From Nomia melanderi (Eukaryota > Arthropoda > Insecta > Hymenoptera > Halictidae): 64,000 bases of DNA. The position numbers and the translations under genes are program-made. Positions 1 through 11,810 of the stretch are shown here, piece by piece (position 1 is the stretch's first letter; every line of letters begins with the position of its first letter). Below the pieces are notes generated by a model that saw nothing but the letters and a program-made list of their open reading frames with translations, was not told where the DNA came from and made no database searches. Where the stretch lies: the NCBI RefSeq assembly GCF_051020985.1, contig NC_134999.1, positions 36,861,160 through 36,925,159 of the forward strand. Reading direction: 5' to 3'.

Positions 1-1144
1 AAACGATTCTAAGAAAGAGAGAATATGTAGTGCAAGAAGACTTCATGAAGGCTGTAAGGAAGTATAATTGGAATATATTGATTATATTAACTTCAAAACA
101 CGATTGATTACTCATTAACGAATGCGTGGTTCAATAAATCGAATTTACTTTATTGTAATACTATTTGTATCTTACAATATAATTTACTTGATAATGTGAA
201 TTCATTGAGTAAGGTTTAATGTAATAATTACGAAAAGACGCGATTCCTTGAATGGAAACGACTAAAAATTCATTATCGCGGGGCCGGCGAGCAATGCGTT
301 AGAATTGTTTCAATCGCATAGGAGTTTTCATGAGTGTTTACTTGGCAGTCAAAGTGTTAATCGAGGGGATCGGTCTGAAATTTCATTGTATCCTGGTGTA
401 ATGGGATTCCAGGGTGTGCCCGACGATCGCGGAGGCACACAAGGTGTACGAAAAGGTCCCCGATCCAATCGAGCAGGCTATCAGAAGTAGTGATTAAAAC
501 GGAGGGGTGAGTGCTTGGTCGGCAAAAGGGGTTGAAGGTGGTCTTGAATGGCGGCCGGCGGGGGGTCCGGTCTCCGACTTGGGGAAACGTAGATAACACT
601 TCTTACCCGAGGGACTTCCCGCGACCCCAATCTCAAGTCAGATATTGTTCCGAGCTTTGAAAGCTCAAAAGAACTCGTGAAAAGGCATTTCGTCCCGATT
701 CGATGTATTATACCCAGGCCTCATACGTATTGTGCCTGGCCGATCCTTTCCTGCGGAGACCCCGACCGCCGGCGACCAAAGGAAAAATATCGAGAAGTCG
801 TTTCTGCCCCTCGCGGTCGTACGGATAAGCGGCGATTGTAATTTATAATCGTTGCCGGCTACCGAGAACACGCCGCCGCCGCCATTATTGAAACGCATCC
901 GAAAACGGACGCGTCAGCTCAACCGGAAGCCTCCGGAAATATTCCAGGATATCTAGGAATTTCGAAACGAAATTTTTGGACGAATGTGATTCAACGGTAA
1001 CTCGAATGTTTTCTATTTTGTAAGATTTGTGTATTGTTATCGTTGTGTACGCTGAGTCTAGATTTATCTTTAGTGAACTCGAATAGAAATACTGTACTAT
1101 TCGTTTGAACTTGGATAAAGTAAGGTGACCTAATTTCTCGATAA
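1..1144. other. No gene seen; AT-rich flank and GC-rich block
   Basis: The first 240 bases and 960-1144 are AT-rich. The part from about 530 to 900 is GC- and CpG-rich. Open frames here are below 85 codons, overlap on both strands and resemble no family I know. Confidence 0.6.
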
Positions 1145-1625
1145 GGGAGTTAGTTAAATAATAACAGTAAGCTATAGCAACTACGAATCTGTACGAATAT
1201 TGATAGAAACATTAATCACTCATCTTTATATTATTCAACATCGTTAAAGCATCATCTAATTTCCCTCAAACAGAACTACTCAAGTAATAACAGCAACCTA
1301 CAATAACTACGAATCTCCATGAATATCGATACAAATATTACTTAACATCCTTATCATATCATTACATCACTCACCAGAAACATTCAACTCCTCTCAACTT
1401 ACTCAAACTCCACCCAACTCAAACAGAATTACTCAAATACATGAAACCATCAATCAACGACAAATCTGCACAAATATTGATAGAAATATTACTTAACATC
1501 CTTATCATACCATCACATCACTAACCAAAAACATTCAACTCCTCTCAACTTCGTCAAACTCCACCGAACTCAAACAGAACTACTCAACACCTGAAACCAT
1601 CAATCAACTTCAAATCTCCACTACT
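1145..1625. repeat. Degenerate tandem repeat, unit about 127-155 bp
   Basis: Three to four diverged copies can be read. The phrase AACTACGAATCT followed by GAATATTGATAGAAA recurs near 1180, 1306 and 1452, and CAAACAGAACTACTCAA recurs near 1266 and 1571. The strand is strongly depleted of G (rich in A, C and T). No coding frame runs through it. Confidence 0.8.
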
Positions 1626-2888
1626 GATCCAATCAACAGATTAAACTCTCCGCGACAGATCTCATCGAAACACGATCAAAAACCCGTCTCGATCCATCGA
1701 TCCCACAACAAACTCCATCGGCCCATTCATTTATTCCCCGCAAACTACCGCTCGAACACGTCAGAGTCCGAAGTTTATCACTGACATCGTTCATCGCGTC
1801 GTTGCCGAATAGTCGCCTCGCGGAGAAGAAAGGAAACTCTGGAAAGGCGCGTCGGTCCTTAAGGAATAGTCGAGGAGGACAAGGGTCCAGGGGAGCGCGA
1901 TAAATAAATTTCGAAAGCCGCGCTCGGTGGCCCCGCTTGGGGTTTCGGCCGGCGGTAGATAGATACTGGTTTCGCCCCCTTTAGCAGCCATGTCGGACGA
2001 ACGGCAGCGGCGAGGGGGTGAACGTCGCCGCTGTACGTTCCTCGCGGTGGCTCGGAAGGATTTAGGGCTGGCCTTGTAACCATACGATACGGGGAGAGAG
2101 CCGGTTACCGCCGGAACGAGAGACACACACCGGAAGCAGAAAGAAAACCGCCACTCTGAAGGAGGAGAGATTGGACACGCGTGACAGGAAATTGTGACAA
2201 ACTGGCTGACAGCGGACGCTTACTGGCGAGTGAGAGATTCGTGTAGCTTCACGATCGTTCGATCACTTATGCATGGTGCTTCGTGGACGGGAATGGGAAA
2301 TTTTCTTGAATTCTTTGGGAGTTCTGACCCTTTGCTTTAGAAAGACGTCAGACACGTGGTGCGTTTCAAAGGGAACTAGCATGGTTTGTTCGATAATTTT
2401 GAATTGAAAGTAAATTGTTCTGTTATCAATTAGATTTTAGAGTAAAGATTGATATATGCCTATAATTTTTTTTCCTTGATAAGTCGTTAATGAGAAAGTT
2501 GTATGGATGGTAGAGAAGTAATAAGGCAATGGATTAGTGATTTGCTCAAATGTTTAAGATGACTAATTGCGAGGATCATTCTTAGTAGCATGCACACTTT
2601 CAGTAGGTTCCTCTTATTTCCTAATTAACTACTCCTCAAGTTCTCCGGCGCGACCCCCATTCCAGACGAGTTCAACCTAACAAACAGGTTTCATCAAAAT
2701 TGTCGATCATGCGGAAAGTTGTACACCACAGCATTTCAAGATGATTGCTTTCTATATGGCTTGACGTAGCTTGATTGCATCGGCCAACTTGCAGTTCCAT
2801 CGCGTTTACTCTCAATGAATAAACACGACCAGGTACATCCGAGTCTTCTTCGGAATTTGCTTTCGTCCTCCTTCCTCTTCTTATTATT
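1626..2888. other. No gene seen; GC-rich core then AT-rich
   Basis: A GC-rich core at about 1790-2240 carries overlapping minus-strand frames of up to 111 codons, which is expected from low stop density. From 2280 on the sequence is AT-rich. I see no repeat, hairpin or RNA gene. Confidence 0.6.
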
Positions 2889-3002
2889 CTCAATTTAATT
2901 GTATTATTCTCCTCCTTTCAAATATTCAATGCTTCCAAGATAACAATCACTGCGAACGAAAAGAATCGGAACCAGTCATTTCGACGGTTGTTCCAGTGTT
3001 AA
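2889..3002 (+). mobile_element. Degraded TTAA element, family E (3' part)
   Basis: This matches the right half of family E: the CAAATATTCAATGCTT stretch, the ACCAGTCATTT stretch and the terminal TTCCAGTGTTAA. The left end is lost. Its terminal TTAA (2999-3002) is also the first base run of the next element, so the two abut with one shared target site. Confidence 0.65.
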
Positions 3003-3686
3003 CCCTTTCCTGCACCGAGCGTGACTTGTTATCAATTTTACTCATAGCTACTTTGTTAAGTTATTTCTCAAATAGATTAGACTATTATATTATTGTCAAT
3101 GTTATTAGTAAGAAGAATCGTTCACACTGCTCTCTACAAACTATCTATATCATCAAATCTAATTTCGTGATCTAAATTTCAAATCAAATATCGTGATAAC
3201 AGAGTTATCAAGGAAAAATGCAACAAAAACTCGAAAGTTCTTCAATGAAAATATTCAGATTTCTAATGAGAGGCTATATCGTTCGAAACGAATTTACCGA
3301 TAATTCATAGACTAATTAAGCAACAAACCTGTTTTGTTCCACGATTTCACGTAGCAGTACAAAGTTTAATTTGAAATATTAACCCTCAACACTCCAGATT
3401 TTTTTTGTAATCTATCAGCAACTGCAACTAATTTTTATAGTATCCCTAGCGAAAATCAGAAATGCTACATTTCTTCGATCTTTTATTTTCCCTGTTAACA
3501 AAAAATTTGGATGTGTGGAAAATCGAATAATTTTAGGGTAGCTTCTTTGATTCATTGAAATATTCAATATTATAGCTGGTGCAATATTGGAGCCTACAGA
3601 GTTCAAAGGGTTAACTATTCAACTTCATATTTCTGTCGTATCGAATCAAGTGATAACCTAGAGTCACTCTCGAGTGCAAGGGTTAA
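2999..3686 (-). mobile_element. TTAA element(s), family A, carrying a nested family B copy
   Basis: The right end at 3686 is the family A 5' terminus in reverse (CTCGAGTGCAAGGGTTAA). The A body in reverse can be followed from about 3229 (ACTCGAAAG, then GAAAATATTCAG) to 3378 and resumes at 3615. Bases 2999-3228 also begin TTAACCCTTT and may be a second, diverged relative. The A body is split at a TTAA by a complete family B element. Confidence 0.65.
3379..3614 (+). mobile_element. TTAA element, family B copy 1 (nested)
   Basis: This 236-bp element has TTAA at both ends, starting TTAACCCTCAACACTCCAG and ending GAGTTCAAAGGGTTAA. The body matches copies at 27960-28166 and 56422-56659 (shared AATCTATCAG, GCAACTGCAACTAAT and TCGAATAATTTTAGGGTAG). 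It has no open frame of useful length, so it is a non-autonomous element. The TTAA duplication and terminal inverted repeats fit piggyBac-type MITEs; the transposase that moved it is not in the window. Confidence 0.85.
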
Positions 3687-4340
3687 AGGTCAACTAAAAC
3701 GCGTCTGTCCAGAAAACCGCCATAGGCGTCACAAGATAGCTCGACGGCCCCCGCCGGATCATTTATGAAGTCATTACACCTCGGGTCCCGATCAAAAGTT
3801 CGCATCGGCCGCAACGGGGGTGGCGTCGGATATTTATCCCGGGCCTGCGGGGGAGGGGACTCAAGGGCGTGGTCGCGGCGAGTTTTATACGACCCGCAGG
3901 AACCGAACGAAACTTTCTTCTATACATTTTCGCCCGGGAACTCGCACTTCCGTTTTCCCGGGGAAAAGTTATCCTCCGCGCTGCATCTCAATAGCGGCCG
4001 CGGACGCGCCTTATTTTCAGAAATATTACCGGCAACTTTCCGCGTCGCGGAATCGCTGCGGTTGACTTTGGAGACCGCGCACCCGGGACGCATACTTAAC
4101 GACTCGCCGGCCGATCAAGTGAATTCGTCGAACTCGCGCGGCCTGATCATCGATTATTCCTCCGCGTCGACGTTCATTCGTGTAATAAATAACGGCCGCG
4201 TTCTCTTCGATGTACCTCGAGTCGCGGAATTTTCCGTTGGAAAGTTTCGCGACGCTGAATCTGATTCGGAATAAGTACCAAGATTTCGACTGGCTCTTTG
4301 CGGACGAATGTAGACATTTTGGTGTGAAATAGAGGGTTTA
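3687..4340. other. CpG-rich block, no recognised gene
   Basis: The block at 3730-4260 is GC- and CpG-rich. A 169-codon plus-strand frame (3765-4274) crosses it, but a second overlapping frame is also open and the translation has no recognisable domain. I see no splice or promoter context that would make it a gene. Confidence 0.5.
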
Positions 4341-4465
4341 CAATGGAATTATCGTTGTAGAAATGACTGGTTCCGATTCTTTTGTTTCGCAATGATTGGT
4401 ATCTTGAAGGCATTGAATATTTGGGAGCAGAATAATAGTAGGACAATAAGAATGAGTTAATTCGG
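4341..4465 (-). mobile_element. Degraded family E fragment
   Basis: In reverse this keeps the family E words: AATGACTGGTT, TTTCGCAATGATTGGTATCTTGAAG and GCATTGAATATTT. Both TTAA termini are lost. Confidence 0.55.
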
Positions 4466-5743
4466 TGTGTTGAGGAGCACTTTTCTTTCAACAACCCTTG
4501 TAACAACGCGTCAAGCTTGCACCCTCATTAGACACAGTTCCTTAAAATCAACCGAACTCTGCTTTTCGTCGAAAAATGGCCGAAGGATGTCACTCTTCGT
4601 TTCGCCGTTCGATACTACAATATGTATCATATTTACTTTAATCTAGGTCTGGCAGCGATGCGAACGCTTTATCTTCGACGTGTCGGTGATTATATCGAGT
4701 TTCCTTTATCGAGTTCAATTTCTTCGGCAGAAGTGGCGAGAAACTGAATTGATCTGCGTTATTAGCACGTTGCACGGTGAAAGGATTCATGTTCTTTGAC
4801 TCTAGTGTCCGAGGAATGGTATTTTGATATGTAAATTCACGTAAACGTCCACGGTTTGTGTATAATGTAATTCGTAGGAGTAGCCGAGAATAATTTTCAC
4901 ATCTCATGTATTATGCATCGTTAAACATCCGATAAATGTTCGTATTACACGGTGTTTACTTTGTCGGAACAAGCAGCCGGCCGAGTTGGACTGCGAGCGC
5001 GGCAAGTTTCATCGGCAAAAAACGAGAAGCGAATTTCCGTATACACGGTAATAGTTCGGGGCGGGACGACCATCTCTGTTGATCTTAGTTAAAAATCACG
5101 GAACAAGTTCCTGGTAAGTCAACATCGATTCCAGGCGAGTGTCCACTTCGTCTGTCGGTCGGTCGGTCGGTCGGTCGGCGCGGGCCGGGGCCATTGTAGA
5201 TCAATAGCAGATCGGACGTTGTAGATCAAGTGGGAAATCCAGTCGGGTTTCAGTTTGTCTTGCTCCTCCGAGCGATCTTCGTGATATCGGGCCCCGAGAC
5301 TCGTTTCAAATAAGCGTGAATAAAACTGGTCGCCGGTCTCTCGTCGACCGTGAAACGAACGAAAGTTCCCTGTTTTTTCCCCCTTCTTTGTCACGTCGCC
5401 GGCCACGTGACTCGGTGACTTTTGACGGAACAATCGAATCGTTTCGCGCTTTCGATGGAATTTAAGTCCCCTGACACTATTTCTAGCGAAGATGTCAAAT
5501 GAGAGTTTCCGAAATTTTAACTTGCAATTCTTTTGCCGGTTTAACGATTTTCCCCCGATTGAATTTTGGATATTTCTTGTAATGTTATAATCGTTGTTGG
5601 TAAAGTCGAAGGTCAGTTCAGAATGTGCGACTAAGGTTGGAAAATAGTTTTAAGACGAAAATTCGACAAGTGTCTGTCGACACCTCGTTAGAAATAGTGT
5701 TAAAATTGAAACTTGAAAGATAGATATGTTTCCATTTCAGAAA
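4466..5743. other. No gene seen; mixed composition
   Basis: This stretch holds a GC-rich patch at 4970-5430 and AT-rich sequence on both sides. Minus-strand frames of about 90-105 codons are present but unlike any known family. The only clear structure is the tetranucleotide run at 5155-5178. Confidence 0.55.
5155..5178. repeat. (TCGG)n microsatellite
   Basis: Six uninterrupted TCGG units. Confidence 0.95.
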
Positions 5744-5855
5744 TTAACCTTGTATGCGCGACTTCTTGTCAAATCAATTTTGGAAAATCTTATCCGCAGC
5801 TCATTAGAAAATATTGAGTATTTCCAGTGAAAATTTGTAGAGTGCAAAGGGTTAA
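5744..5855 (+). mobile_element. Internally deleted family A element
   Basis: This 112-bp element has TTAA at both ends. The right half (CATTAGAAAATATTGAGTATTTCCAGTG, then GAGTGCAAAGGGTTAA) is typical of family A; the left end is diverged (TTAACCTTGTATGCGCGACT). It is about half the usual 240-260 bp, which points to an internal deletion. Confidence 0.6.
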
Positions 5856-6719
5856 AATTTGAGGTAGAGGTCTAGTTTAACGTTGACAGTTGAAGTTTGA
5901 AAGAAATAGATAGTATGTTTGAACTTTGAACGTTAACATTCAAGAGGAAAGTATATTACATTGCAATTCCGAAGGTTAACATTTAATGTTCGAGACGAGA
6001 AGAGTAACTTTAATGAATGAAATGTTTTTATTTGAGCATTATGGAGATGCTCGCTGCTCACTGAAGAATTTTATGTTCCAGTAAAGAGAGGATGTTTACG
6101 AGAGGCTCGTAGCCAGTGATAAATCGTTGACTTGAGATTATATTCATAGAAGTTGTTTCGGCGTTTCCAACTTTATCTCCCTCTGCTTAGAGATTCGACT
6201 TTGATAGCGTTCCTGCGAACGACGCGAATTTAATGTAATTTTCTGCGGGGAACAGCGTGGATCGTTAGCATGTGCAGGGGACAAGGGTGGCCTGCGTATA
6301 AAAAGGGGGAAAGTTGACGAGGACAAACAACTGAGTTTGCGAAATAATGAAAACCTCAAGTAATGCCTTTTTTCCTCTATCCCTTGACGAAAGCTGTTAG
6401 TATTTTAACTCTCTATTTTAATGCAGTGGAGCCATGAAAACTTCCCGTGACACGTAATAGCTTCTCTGATCCTTTTACTGCCTTCTCTCAGTTCTAGCAA
6501 TGGTACATTCACTACGACACCTTATCAAACTTTATATTCCCAATTATGTTTCTCCTATTTCCAGCAAACTTACTGTAGAAGCAAAAAATTCGTGAAAAAT
6601 AATGAGTATCACCGGTAAATATAAACCTAATGACATTTAGAGATTCATCGAATCCAACGTAAAGTCTCCATTATCATCGTATTCTAAATGAAACCTTGTT
6701 AGTTACTATCATTTTTAGA
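5856..6719. other. No gene seen; possible TATA box at 6297
   Basis: Mostly AT-rich. GCGTATAAAAAGGGG at about 6294-6308 matches a TATA box in a short GC-rich island, but no initiator or downstream coding frame supports a promoter. Nothing else is visible. Confidence 0.4.
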
Positions 6720-6901
6720 TTAACACTAGAACTACTGAGCATAATACGATTGATATGTAATCTCTATAAAAATTGTAACAATATTGTTAAAAACTATTTA
6801 TTTCCAAAATCATTTCAACTATTCAATGCTTTCAAGATACTAATAACTGCGAAACAAACAAACTACAGTCATTTTGACTGGTACGGCAGTTCCAGTGTTA
6901 A
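6720..6901 (+). mobile_element. TTAA element, family E copy 1
   Basis: This 182-bp element starts TTAACACTAGAACTACTGAG and ends GCAGTTCCAGTGTTAA, giving inverted termini of about 16 bp with a few mismatches and TTAA at both ends. The body shares CAAAATCATTTCAA and TTCAATGCTTT with copies at 26511, 37030 and 41739. It is too short to encode a transposase, so it is a MITE. Confidence 0.85.
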
Positions 6902-7498
6902 AGCAGGATCAAGTCAGCCACAAATCGCGTAGGCGGGGACACGAATCACGACACAAATAGCCAGTTTACGATCGCGAGGGGGTAGCGAGAAGGGACGCGG
7001 CACTTGATCAAATTCAATTAAAGAAACCGGAAGTTATTAGGAGCGCCGCTGGATACGACCGAGTCGTTCTGAGATCAAGCCGCTGATATAATGCGAGAGC
7101 TGGCTCCTTCCGTTGGAAGAAAAACCGGGGAGAAGCGGCGGGCCACGATACTGCCGAAAAGTTTGTTTCCCGATTGGCTTATCTGATGCCGGCCAACGGG
7201 AAAGTCTGAAATGGGTCTGCGCCGAAGTGACGTAAACTGTTCCAGCATCCCACTTTCAACCCCTCCCCCTCCGAAAAATTCTCGTTCCCTCGACACCTGA
7301 TTTCTTTCTGACGATACCGCTCGACTTTCTTATCGCGTTTCCGATCGCGCGTTCCTTAAGTTCTCGCATTTTTATACTGACCCTCTGCACTATGGACTAG
7401 GAGTCGCCAGTTCATTCGATACCGCAGAATTATCAAGTCTTACGTAGATTGAACAGCGGAGATACTTTCGATATTTCACGTGTTGAGTTCTGTAAGAT
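6902..7498. other. GC-rich block, no gene seen
   Basis: Bases 6940-7380 are GC-rich with short overlapping frames. No repeat or known motif is visible. Confidence 0.55.
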
Positions 7499-7746
7499 TT
7501 AACCCTTTGCAGTCGAGAGGCGCCTTTCACTCGCCATTTGATTTATCCCGACGAAATTATACAATTTAAAATTCAGTATTAAATTTTCTGTAATCTACCA
7601 ACACATGGAACATCGGAATAAAATAGTTTCATCACTTAATTTATGCAAGGTATTGTTTTATATTAATTGTAAAAAATACCATTGGTATTTCATCGGAAAA
7701 TAAGGAATATTTGTTGCGAAAAATATTCCCGAGTGCAAAAGGTGAA
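7499..7746 (+). mobile_element. TTAA element, family A copy 1
   Basis: This 248-bp element starts TTAACCCTTTGCAGTCGAGA and ends CCGAGTGCAAAAGGTGAA. The right TTAA has decayed to TGAA. The subterminal palindromic region (GAGGCGCCTTTC) is also seen in other A copies. Confidence 0.85.
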
Positions 7747-7796
7747 TATTGTGTATAAGTAATTGATTAATGATTACTTAATGAATATAATATTGA

Positions 7797-7895
7797 TATT
7801 ATATTATATCATATCATATCATAGCATAGCATAGTATAGTATAGTATAGCATAGCATAGCATATCATATTACATTATATTATATTACATTATACA
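7797..7895. repeat. Pentanucleotide microsatellite (ATATC/ATAGC/ATAGT)
   Basis: About 20 five-base units appear in homogeneous blocks: ATATC, then ATAGC, then ATAGT, then ATAGC, then ATATC/ATTAC. The order is roughly mirror-symmetric, so variants spread as blocks. Confidence 0.9.
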
Positions 7896-8720
7896 TTACG
7901 AAAACCGATTCTCTAGGAAACAGTAGAGCAAACATAAATACACATCCACCGTTAAAATGTTTACAACTGAAGCTTCCACAGAAATTTCACACACACAGAC
8001 CCCGAAGTTCGAATTTCACCGTAAAGCTCCCAATACTTACGCAACATCCCGAAACCCAACCTCCCAGTACACCGAGCTATCGTCGCGAACGTTTTTCGTC
8101 AAGAATCAAAATATTCCCCAGCTATTTAAACATTCACCATCCCTTGAACGTCCCCGGGGCTCCGGTCGTCTCCCGCGGAAGCTCTAAATACTTAAAAAGG
8201 GACGTGGGATATTCAAACTGGCACTCTTTACAGGCAAACAGGAACCTTATCCCCCGTCCCGCGACGCCAGCCGGGTAATACATCCAGGGAGCGTCCTACG
8301 CGGGCCCATAAATTCAAATTTACAATATTTCATGGGGTAGGTGACAAGCTACTAAACTTCACCGGTGAAAAAAAGCCTTCCCCTCGCGTCGTGGCTCCTG
8401 CTGAACTCCTCGGTCGCATCATAAATTCTATCGGTGACTGAATAAGAGGGCTATCGCCTGGCCAGGTATCGTCGGTCCCTCCTTCCGTTCGCTGTTTACC
8501 CTGCCACCCCCCCGTTTTCCCACCCGCAAAACCCGTCGCTCGTCTACGCAACGTTATGTATCCTGGATCCATGTACCCGAAGGCATATACAGGTCGGCGC
8601 GGTGGTCTATGGTATATGTGTACACGATACGTATGCATCTACATACATCGTCGTGTTACGACAATTAGGTAACGGAATGCAGATTGCGGTCCGGTTGCTA
8701 TCCGTAGTTACCATACGAAG
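7896..8720. other. No gene seen
   Basis: AT-rich to about 8130, then GC-rich. Frames of 76 (plus) and 102 (minus) codons overlap no recognisable domain. Confidence 0.55.
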
Positions 8721-8784
8721 GGGCCGGTACCAGGGGGAGGTTAAAGGGGACGGTCACCGATGGTGACGTCGACGGTACCGGCCC
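8721..8784. other. Nested palindrome
   Basis: Perfect 11-bp arms GGGCCGGTACC (8721-8731) and GGTACCGGCCC (8774-8784) enclose a second hairpin, GTCACC-GAT-GGTGAC (8753-8767). It could form a cruciform or RNA stem; whether it is used is unknown. Confidence 0.8.
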
Positions 8785-10590
8785 GTTCAGCCATTCCGCC
8801 GCACCGTGACAATCCCCCGGGACGCAAACCAATTGAAACAGTCATTTCGTAAGGGGCTGCTAAACCGTCCGCGCAGCGGCGGCGGCGGCGGCGGCGGCAG
8901 CGGCGTCCGTGGACCCGCTGTTACCCCATTCCCGCAGGCGTATAATTTAACACTTCACCGGAGGAACGGGATTTCTGAGCCACCTCGACCGTTACACGGG
9001 CACGGAATTCGATTTTACACGGCGACTTACGCGTGTCGGGCGTCCAGACACGCGGGAGAATCGACGCCTGGGAATAAAGGGGAAATGCGGTTCCCTCTTG
9101 CGTCCGGTCGCTGGCTCGTTCGACTTTGGCCGCTGGGATACGCCGGTATATCGCTCGTGACCGTGGAAGTGATGATTTCGTGTCTGTTTCGGTGTTTAGC
9201 TGGTGATCCCGTTATTGCCGTTCAGTGGAGTTCTCGGGGCGAGTGCTGAGGTTCGAAGTACTGTGGTTCTTCTTTCGACTGTGTTTAAGAGTATGCTGAG
9301 AACAGGTTTTTATCTTAGAAGTTTCTTCAGCCGTTGTAATTCGATCTGCGTTTGTTTCAAGTCGCTGTGATTAGTTTATAACATTGTTGTCATATTATTC
9401 TCATCCGTACTCTCTGAAATGTGGAGATAAGTGAGATTCTTCAGCTTGGATCTAGAGGATCTTTTGGGAAGGTTTAGATTTCTGTGGTTCGACTGGTTTA
9501 TATGACTTTAAATTGGGAGTTCCTGTAGTTTATGTAGATGTGGAGGAATCTAACGTAGAACTTTGTTTGATCTCTGGATCTAGTAAAGTCTAACAATACC
9601 TAACAGCTTTAGAAGAACGAAGGTACTACAAAATGCTGCGACGGAGCCTGGAAGAATCTAATCCAGACGTAGGAAGCTTATCCTAAAGTCTGATAAGATC
9701 TAACCACCTCCGACTCACAGCTGTCACAAGCCTAATACAGGTCTAAAATGCGGCAAGAAGCAGCCAAATACCCAGAAAGCATCCCGGGAGCAATCTCATC
9801 GTTACCAGTGTCTTCAAAAGAAAGCCTGATCCCATTAAATGATCTTCATTCGCAGAATCGTCGCGCCTGCGTCGTCAGGAGCACGGCATAAGCTGCAGGA
9901 AATTGCGCCCCCGGGGCGTCGTCTTCGCGTCGTCGATCAGCCCGCAGACGATTGCATCTTCCGGACCTTGCGGATCGTTGAAAACGTTGAATCTGATCAT
10001 TCGTTAACCGCGCTACGTAGCCGGAATCTCTGACATTGTTATTAGTTCCTCCCCGAGTCTTCCATTTGAGTGACGCGTGGAAATTAACCGCGGAATAATC
10101 GAAATGGAAATAGGGGTCCTTCGTTTCTTTATTTCGTCTAGAGTCCGGGACTATTCGAGGGATGTTTACCCTTTGCACTCGAACATTTGTCGCTGGAAGA
10201 ACATTTCTGGTGAGATGTGGACGATATTTTTTGATATTAACCAGTTAGCTGTGGAATTTAGTTGGAAAAACCTCTCGTTCCGCGCAATATAATAAAAAAA
10301 TGGAGCGTGTACTCATCGAACGCAGGACGAATGCACGTCGAGTATATTTTAATGAAAGATCAAAGGGAAACAAAGAAGGATGATTACCTGTTTATGTGAA
10401 AAAATAAAGAATTAATCGCTGAAAGAATTAGTATCGTGTCCAACACAGTTAACTGGTTAACTAACAGAGAAAATAATTTCTACATTATATTATATTAAAA
10501 TAATTTCTACAAGATTTGTCATTGTAAGGAATATCGTACAGAACGCCTAAAATTCTCATGGCAGTGAACGTATTAAAAATATCTTCTCAC
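8785..10590. other. CpG-rich block then AT-rich sequence, no recognised gene
   Basis: A 147-codon plus-strand frame (8806-9249) begins in a GGC repeat and has no known domain. Bases 9250-9840 are T-rich on the plus strand without repeat structure. At about 10165-10190 there is a lone family A-like end (TACCCTTTGCACTCGAA) with no partner end that I can find. Confidence 0.5.
8873..8904. repeat. (GGC)n trinucleotide run
   Basis: About eight consecutive GGC units, with AGC units at each edge. In frame it would read as polyglycine, and this is why a long open frame appears here. Confidence 0.95.
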
Positions 10591-10596
10591 ATTCGC

Positions 10597-10626
10597 GTGT
10601 ACCACACGTGGTACACGTGACACGTG
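10597..10626. promoter_or_regulatory. Triple CACGTG cluster with 20-bp palindrome
   Basis: CACGTG occurs at 10605-10610, 10614-10619 and 10621-10626. The first lies in the perfect palindrome GTGTACCACACGTGGTACAC (10597-10616). CACGTG is the canonical E-box for bHLH factors of the Myc/Max and Clock/Cycle type. The spacing suggests a regulatory site, but no gene is seen next to it. Confidence 0.35.
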
Positions 10627-11462
10627 TTAACCTACGCTAAGAATCCTAGATACCACGATACCCCGATCAACATTTCATTAGTCAACAGCGCCAGCATTCC
10701 TTTCGCTAAACCGACCGACCCAGATCTCAGATCTGATTCGCAGGATCTATCGACGAGTCGCATCGGCGCGCGGGCAACACGCGAGCGTCGCGAGGCGCGC
10801 TCCTAAACCAGCGAATCCCCGCCTAACGCCGTAATGGATGGCGGCAAATTGATAGTTGCCGCTGTACAAATAGCAATATAACCGTGGCGGGCCGCGCAAC
10901 GACAGTGGTCGCCGGTTGAACTGTCAGGCTTGCCCACGGACGGAGTTAAAGGGGTTAAATTGTCGGCTGTCGGCGCGCGGGGGAGGAACTCGGTGCCCGG
11001 GCCAGGCGATGTTCCACAATATGTACCGAACGCCATGGTTCCCGCGGCTTGATTGTTGTTTGAGCACTTTGCGCGCCCCCACCCGCGCCCCCCTCCGCGC
11101 GGCCATCGGGATGAAAAGAGCGCCGGACCGAGCGTGAAACTTTTCGAAAACGAGCCCGACGCGCCGGAACGATTGCCACTTCGGATTCGGCGAACAAAGG
11201 GAGCGAAATTATTTTCAAACTCGACGGTACAACGATAGGCACCCCCGTGCTCGATCGGAGTCAATCGAGCCATTGTGATACGAGACGATCGAGCACGAGG
11301 AATTAATTGGTCCAGAGAAGCAGAAGTTTTTCGGCGATATAGAATCGAGTTGGAAAGCGGCAGCTCGAATCTTTAGCGAGATAAAGAGTGTTTGATTAAG
11401 AGATGCTGAATTCGAACGGATGTTTCATTGATCGGTCGATGAGGATAGAAATGGATGAGGTT
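10627..11462. other. CpG-rich block, no recognised gene
   Basis: At 10690-11300 there are five or more overlapping open frames on both strands (up to 156 codons), all in the same GC-rich DNA. None resembles a known family, and mutual overlap argues against coding. Confidence 0.55.
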
Positions 11463-11703
11463 TTAACCCTTTGCACTCGAGAGGTGACTCTCAGTCACCA
11501 CTTGATTTGATTAAAATTATGAAGCTTTATATATAATATTAAGCTTTGTATGATGCATCGATACATGGAATATTGAAATAAAATAACTTTCCTTCTTAAT
11601 TTATATATGTTTTCTTATTAATCAGTTTCAAAGAACATCGTCTGTATCTCTTCGGAGAATATTGAATATTTCTAGTGAAGAACTTTCGAGTGCAATGGGT
11701 TAA
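11463..11703 (+). mobile_element. TTAA element, family A copy 2
   Basis: This 241-bp element starts TTAACCCTTTGCACTCGAGA and ends TTTCGAGTGCAATGGGTTAA, with intact TTAA at both ends. The subterminal GTGACTctcAGTCAC forms a 6-bp stem. It is one of the best-preserved A copies and can serve as the family reference. No coding capacity. Confidence 0.9.
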
Positions 11704-11810
11704 CACTAAAAACTTACTGCAGTTACTAAAAACAACAGATGTCTGAGAAATCATAAAGAAATCAAGACAAACTAAATTGCAAATCAATTGAAGTCTCGAT
11801 AGACGCACTC

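Noticed and set aside
3765..4274. 169-codon plus-strand frame
   Set aside because: Another frame overlaps it and the whole block is CpG-rich; no domain recognised.
6294..6308. TATA box GCGTATAAAAAGGGG as a promoter
   Set aside because: No initiator at the expected distance and no coding frame downstream; left as a note only.
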